DNA from: Candidatus Margulisiibacteriota bacterium
Lineage (GTDB): Bacteria > Margulisbacteria > WOR-1 > XYC2-FULL-46-14 > JAHJBW01
Reading direction: 5' to 3'
Length of the DNA: 13,631 bases
Assembly: GCA_018813405.1 (NCBI GenBank)
Contig: JAHJBW010000145.1
Location: forward strand, 1-13,631
Shown here: in pieces, positions 12,221 to 13,631 of the stretch
Numbering within the stretch: the first letter of the stretch is position 1
Layout of the letters: the number at the start of each line of letters is the position of its first letter
The notes under the pieces: model-generated
The model's database searches: none
What the model was told of the DNA's origin: nothing
The model's input: only the letters and a program-made list of their open reading frames with translations
Program-made: the position numbers and the translations under genes

Positions 12221-13380
12221 ATTATCCTCGCAAATTTCCTCTTGCCGACATTGACGATCTTTTCTTTGTCCAATTTTACCATCATTTTTTCATCTTTAAC
12301 AACCTGGTCATCGATCCTGACCCCACCCTGCTTGATGAGCCTGCGGCCTTCGGACTTTGAAGGGACCAGCCTGGCTTCCACAAGAAGATCAGATACGCGC
12401 ATCTCTTTAGCCTTTAGCTTAACAATTTCCATGTCTTGTGGTTTTTTTCCTTCCTTAAAGACAGACTCGAACCCCTCGTCAGCTTTTTGTGCAGACTTTT
12501 CGTCATAGTATCGCTTGATGATCTCCCTGGCAAGCTGTTTCTTGGCCTCTTTCGGATGCATCTTCTTTACCTCGTCAAGGGAAAAATCGGTCAACAATTC
12601 GTAATATTTCATCATAAGCTCATCAGATATGGACATTATCTTGCCAAACATTTCTGCCGGCGGCTCATTAATGCCGATATAGTTGCCAAAAGATTTGCTC
12701 ATTTTTTTAACGCCGTCAGTGCCCTCAAGCAATGGCAGGGTTAAAACGACCTGGGGGACCTTGCCGTACCTCTGCTGCATTGTCCTGCCCATAAGGAGGT
12801 TAAATTTCTGGTCAGTACCCCCGACCTCGACATCGGCATCCAGATGGACCGAGTCATACCCCTGCAAAAGAGGATAAAGGAATTCGATGATGGAGATATC
12901 GGCCTCGTTTTTGAACCTTTCCTTGAAATCTTTCCTCTCCAGCATTCTTGCAACGGTGTACTGGGAGGAAAGCTTGAAAATGTCAAGCAGGTCCATTTTG
13001 CCAAGCCATTCAGAATTGAACACAACCCGGGTCTTTTTTTTGTCCAACAACTTAAAGACCTGGTCCTGATAAGTTTTCGCGTTCTTAAGTACCTCTTCTT
13101 TGCTCAAGGCGTTCCTGGTCTCGGACCGGCCTGTGGGGTCCCCTATCATGGCAGTGAAATCGCCGATAATAAAGATTATTTCGTGGCCAAGCTTTTGCAG
13201 ATCAGAAAGCTTTTTGAGTACTACCGTATGCCCGAGATGAATGTCAGGAGCGGACGGATCGGCCCCCCATTTTATCTTGAGGGGTTTGCCCTTCTTCAGC
13301 TTTTCGACAAGCTCGATCTCCGGAATGATCTCTATGGCACCTCGTTTGAATACTTCCAACTGTTCTTCAACAAGCTTCAC
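12211..13380 (-). CDS. tyrS: Tyrosyl-tRNA synthetase
   Basis: This class I aminoacyl-tRNA synthetase charges tRNA-Tyr. The ATP-site HIGH motif reads HLGH (48-51) after WGADPSAPD, and the KMSKS loop is intact (226-230, KKMSKSFGN). DADVEVGGTDQKFN (181-194) is the tyrosine-site stretch of the TyrZ/type-2 subgroup. The C-terminus (about 325-389: VSDLLVEARLV..SEGRRLIKQGGVRID) is an S4-type RNA-binding domain. The length is 389 residues. The start is GTG at 13380, overlapping the aroB stop as GTGA. A strong AAAGGAG 8 bases upstream fixes this start. No T-box leader is possible here because aroB abuts directly. Confidence 0.97.
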   Translation of the reverse strand: MKLVEEQLEVFKRGAIEIIPEIELVEKLKKGKPLKIKWGADPSAPDIHLGHTVVLKKLSDLQKLGHEIIFIIGDFTAMIGDPTGRSETRNALSKEEVLKNAKTYQDQVFKLLDKKKTRVVFNSEWLGKMDLLDIFKLSSQYTVARMLERKDFKERFKNEADISIIEFLYPLLQGYDSVHLDADVEVGGTDQKFNLLMGRTMQQRYGKVPQVVLTLPLLEGTDGVKKMSKSFGNYIGINEPPAEMFGKIMSISDELMMKYYELLTDFSLDEVKKMHPKEAKKQLAREIIKRYYDEKSAQKADEGFESVFKEGKKPQDMEIVKLKAKEMRVSDLLVEARLVPSKSEGRRLIKQGGVRIDDQVVKDEKMMVKLDKEKIVNVGKRKFARIICA

Positions 13381-13631
13381 GCTTTTATCTCCTTTAGCGC
13401 TTTCTTTAAAAGTGTAACATCAATATCATCCCTCACAACTACTGTGCCGATCTTTATTGGCAATACAAAGCGAAGCTTGCCGGCTTTTACCTTTTTGTCA
13501 TATTTCAATAGCTTTGCAACCCTGTTAGCATCATACTTAACCTTTACGGGAAGACCGAATGTCTTGATTAGATTTTTTATCCTTAGAAAAACGGCCTTAT
13601 CTATCATCTTTTTTTGATATGCAATAAAAGA
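13377..13631 (-). CDS. aroB: 3-dehydroquinate synthase, C-terminal part (5' end outside window)
   Basis: The open frame runs from the window edge to the TGA at 13377 (84 codons). It looks like the C-terminal helical domain of AroB, which converts DAHP to dehydroquinate in the shikimate pathway: an RI..LI..FGLP stretch, then the typical YDKKVKAGKLRFVLPIKIGTVVV, ending in a helix. The ATG at 13607 is internal, since the frame stays open upstream (SFIAYQKK) as expected for the end of the preceding helix. The catalytic domain is not in view, so the call rests on this one domain. Its stop overlaps the tyrS GTG. Confidence 0.78.
   Translation of the reverse strand, partial: SFIAYQKKMIDKAVFLRIKNLIKTFGLPVKVKYDANRVAKLLKYDKKVKAGKLRFVLPIKIGTVVVRDDIDVTLLKKALKEIKA
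13389..13395 (-). promoter_or_regulatory. Strong ribosome binding site of tyrS
   Basis: AAAGGAG on the minus strand, inside the end of aroB, lies 8 bases before the GTG at 13380. It is the clearest Shine-Dalgarno in the window and decides the non-ATG start. Confidence 0.75.

Noticed and set aside
12844..13617. 257-aa open frame on the plus strand opposite tyrS and aroB
   Set aside because: It is antisense to a tyrosyl-tRNA synthetase with all motifs intact; its sequence has no recognisable domain and no ribosome site, so it is a mirror of codon bias.

Overview
The window holds 16 protein-coding genes and no RNA gene or CRISPR array. The DNA is bacterial, with moderate GC, the standard genetic code, tightly packed genes, many ATGA/GTGA/TAATG stop-start overlaps, and a housekeeping operon of mixed pathways. 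I cannot place it with confidence. This style, together with a deoxyhypusine-synthase-like gene, a ThiD2-ThiE fusion and GTAG-tagged palindromic repeats, would suit an uncultured phylum such as Margulisbacteria/WOR-1 or Omnitrophica, but that is inference. A class A penicillin-binding protein and an exported M23 peptidase show that the cell has a murein wall.

Left (1-1382, minus): a tightly overlapping three-gene cluster of unknown function. It encodes a 114-aa soluble protein, a 73-aa one-TM/coiled-coil protein and a protein with a Pro-rich N-terminus that runs off the window. Between it and the next gene (1383-1515) lies a divergent promoter region with an almost perfectly symmetric two-way promoter (TTGATa - 19 bp - TATAATTATA - 19 bp - gATCAA). 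The plus-strand transcript probably starts at or next to the GTG start codon of the PBP gene, so that mRNA would be leaderless.

Middle (1516-4963, plus): a PBP1A-type transglycosylase/transpeptidase, then a phosphoglucomutase/phosphomannomutase that starts inside the PBP gene (35-bp overlap). The mutase gene contains a perfect 31-bp palindrome read in frame, and its 3' end overlaps the converging gene by 24 bp.

Right (4940-13631, minus): eleven collinear genes, in transcription order aroB (partial), tyrS, ispF, pdxJ, rpiB, a sugar-nucleotide pyrophosphorylase, panD, an M23 peptidase, thiD2-thiE, a beta-decarboxylating dehydrogenase of the LeuB/malate/tartrate type, and a deoxyhypusine-synthase-family gene. 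They cover shikimate, isoprenoid, pyridoxal-phosphate, pantothenate and thiamin synthesis, pentose phosphates, nucleotide sugars, wall remodelling and tRNA charging. Internal promoter-like -10 boxes lie before panD and before the dehydrogenase.

The most striking feature is a family of REP-like palindromes (GTAGC tag plus an 8-bp hairpin). They occur as two inverted dimers, each pairing a GGAGGTCW-type with a GGAARCCT-type stem whose arms co-vary. One dimer lies between genes, with hairpins followed by T-runs in both directions. The other is exactly 63 bp and lies in frame inside the signal peptide of the M23 peptidase, splitting its n-region from its hydrophobic core. A tandem array of five 7-bp units covers the M23 stop and thiE start.
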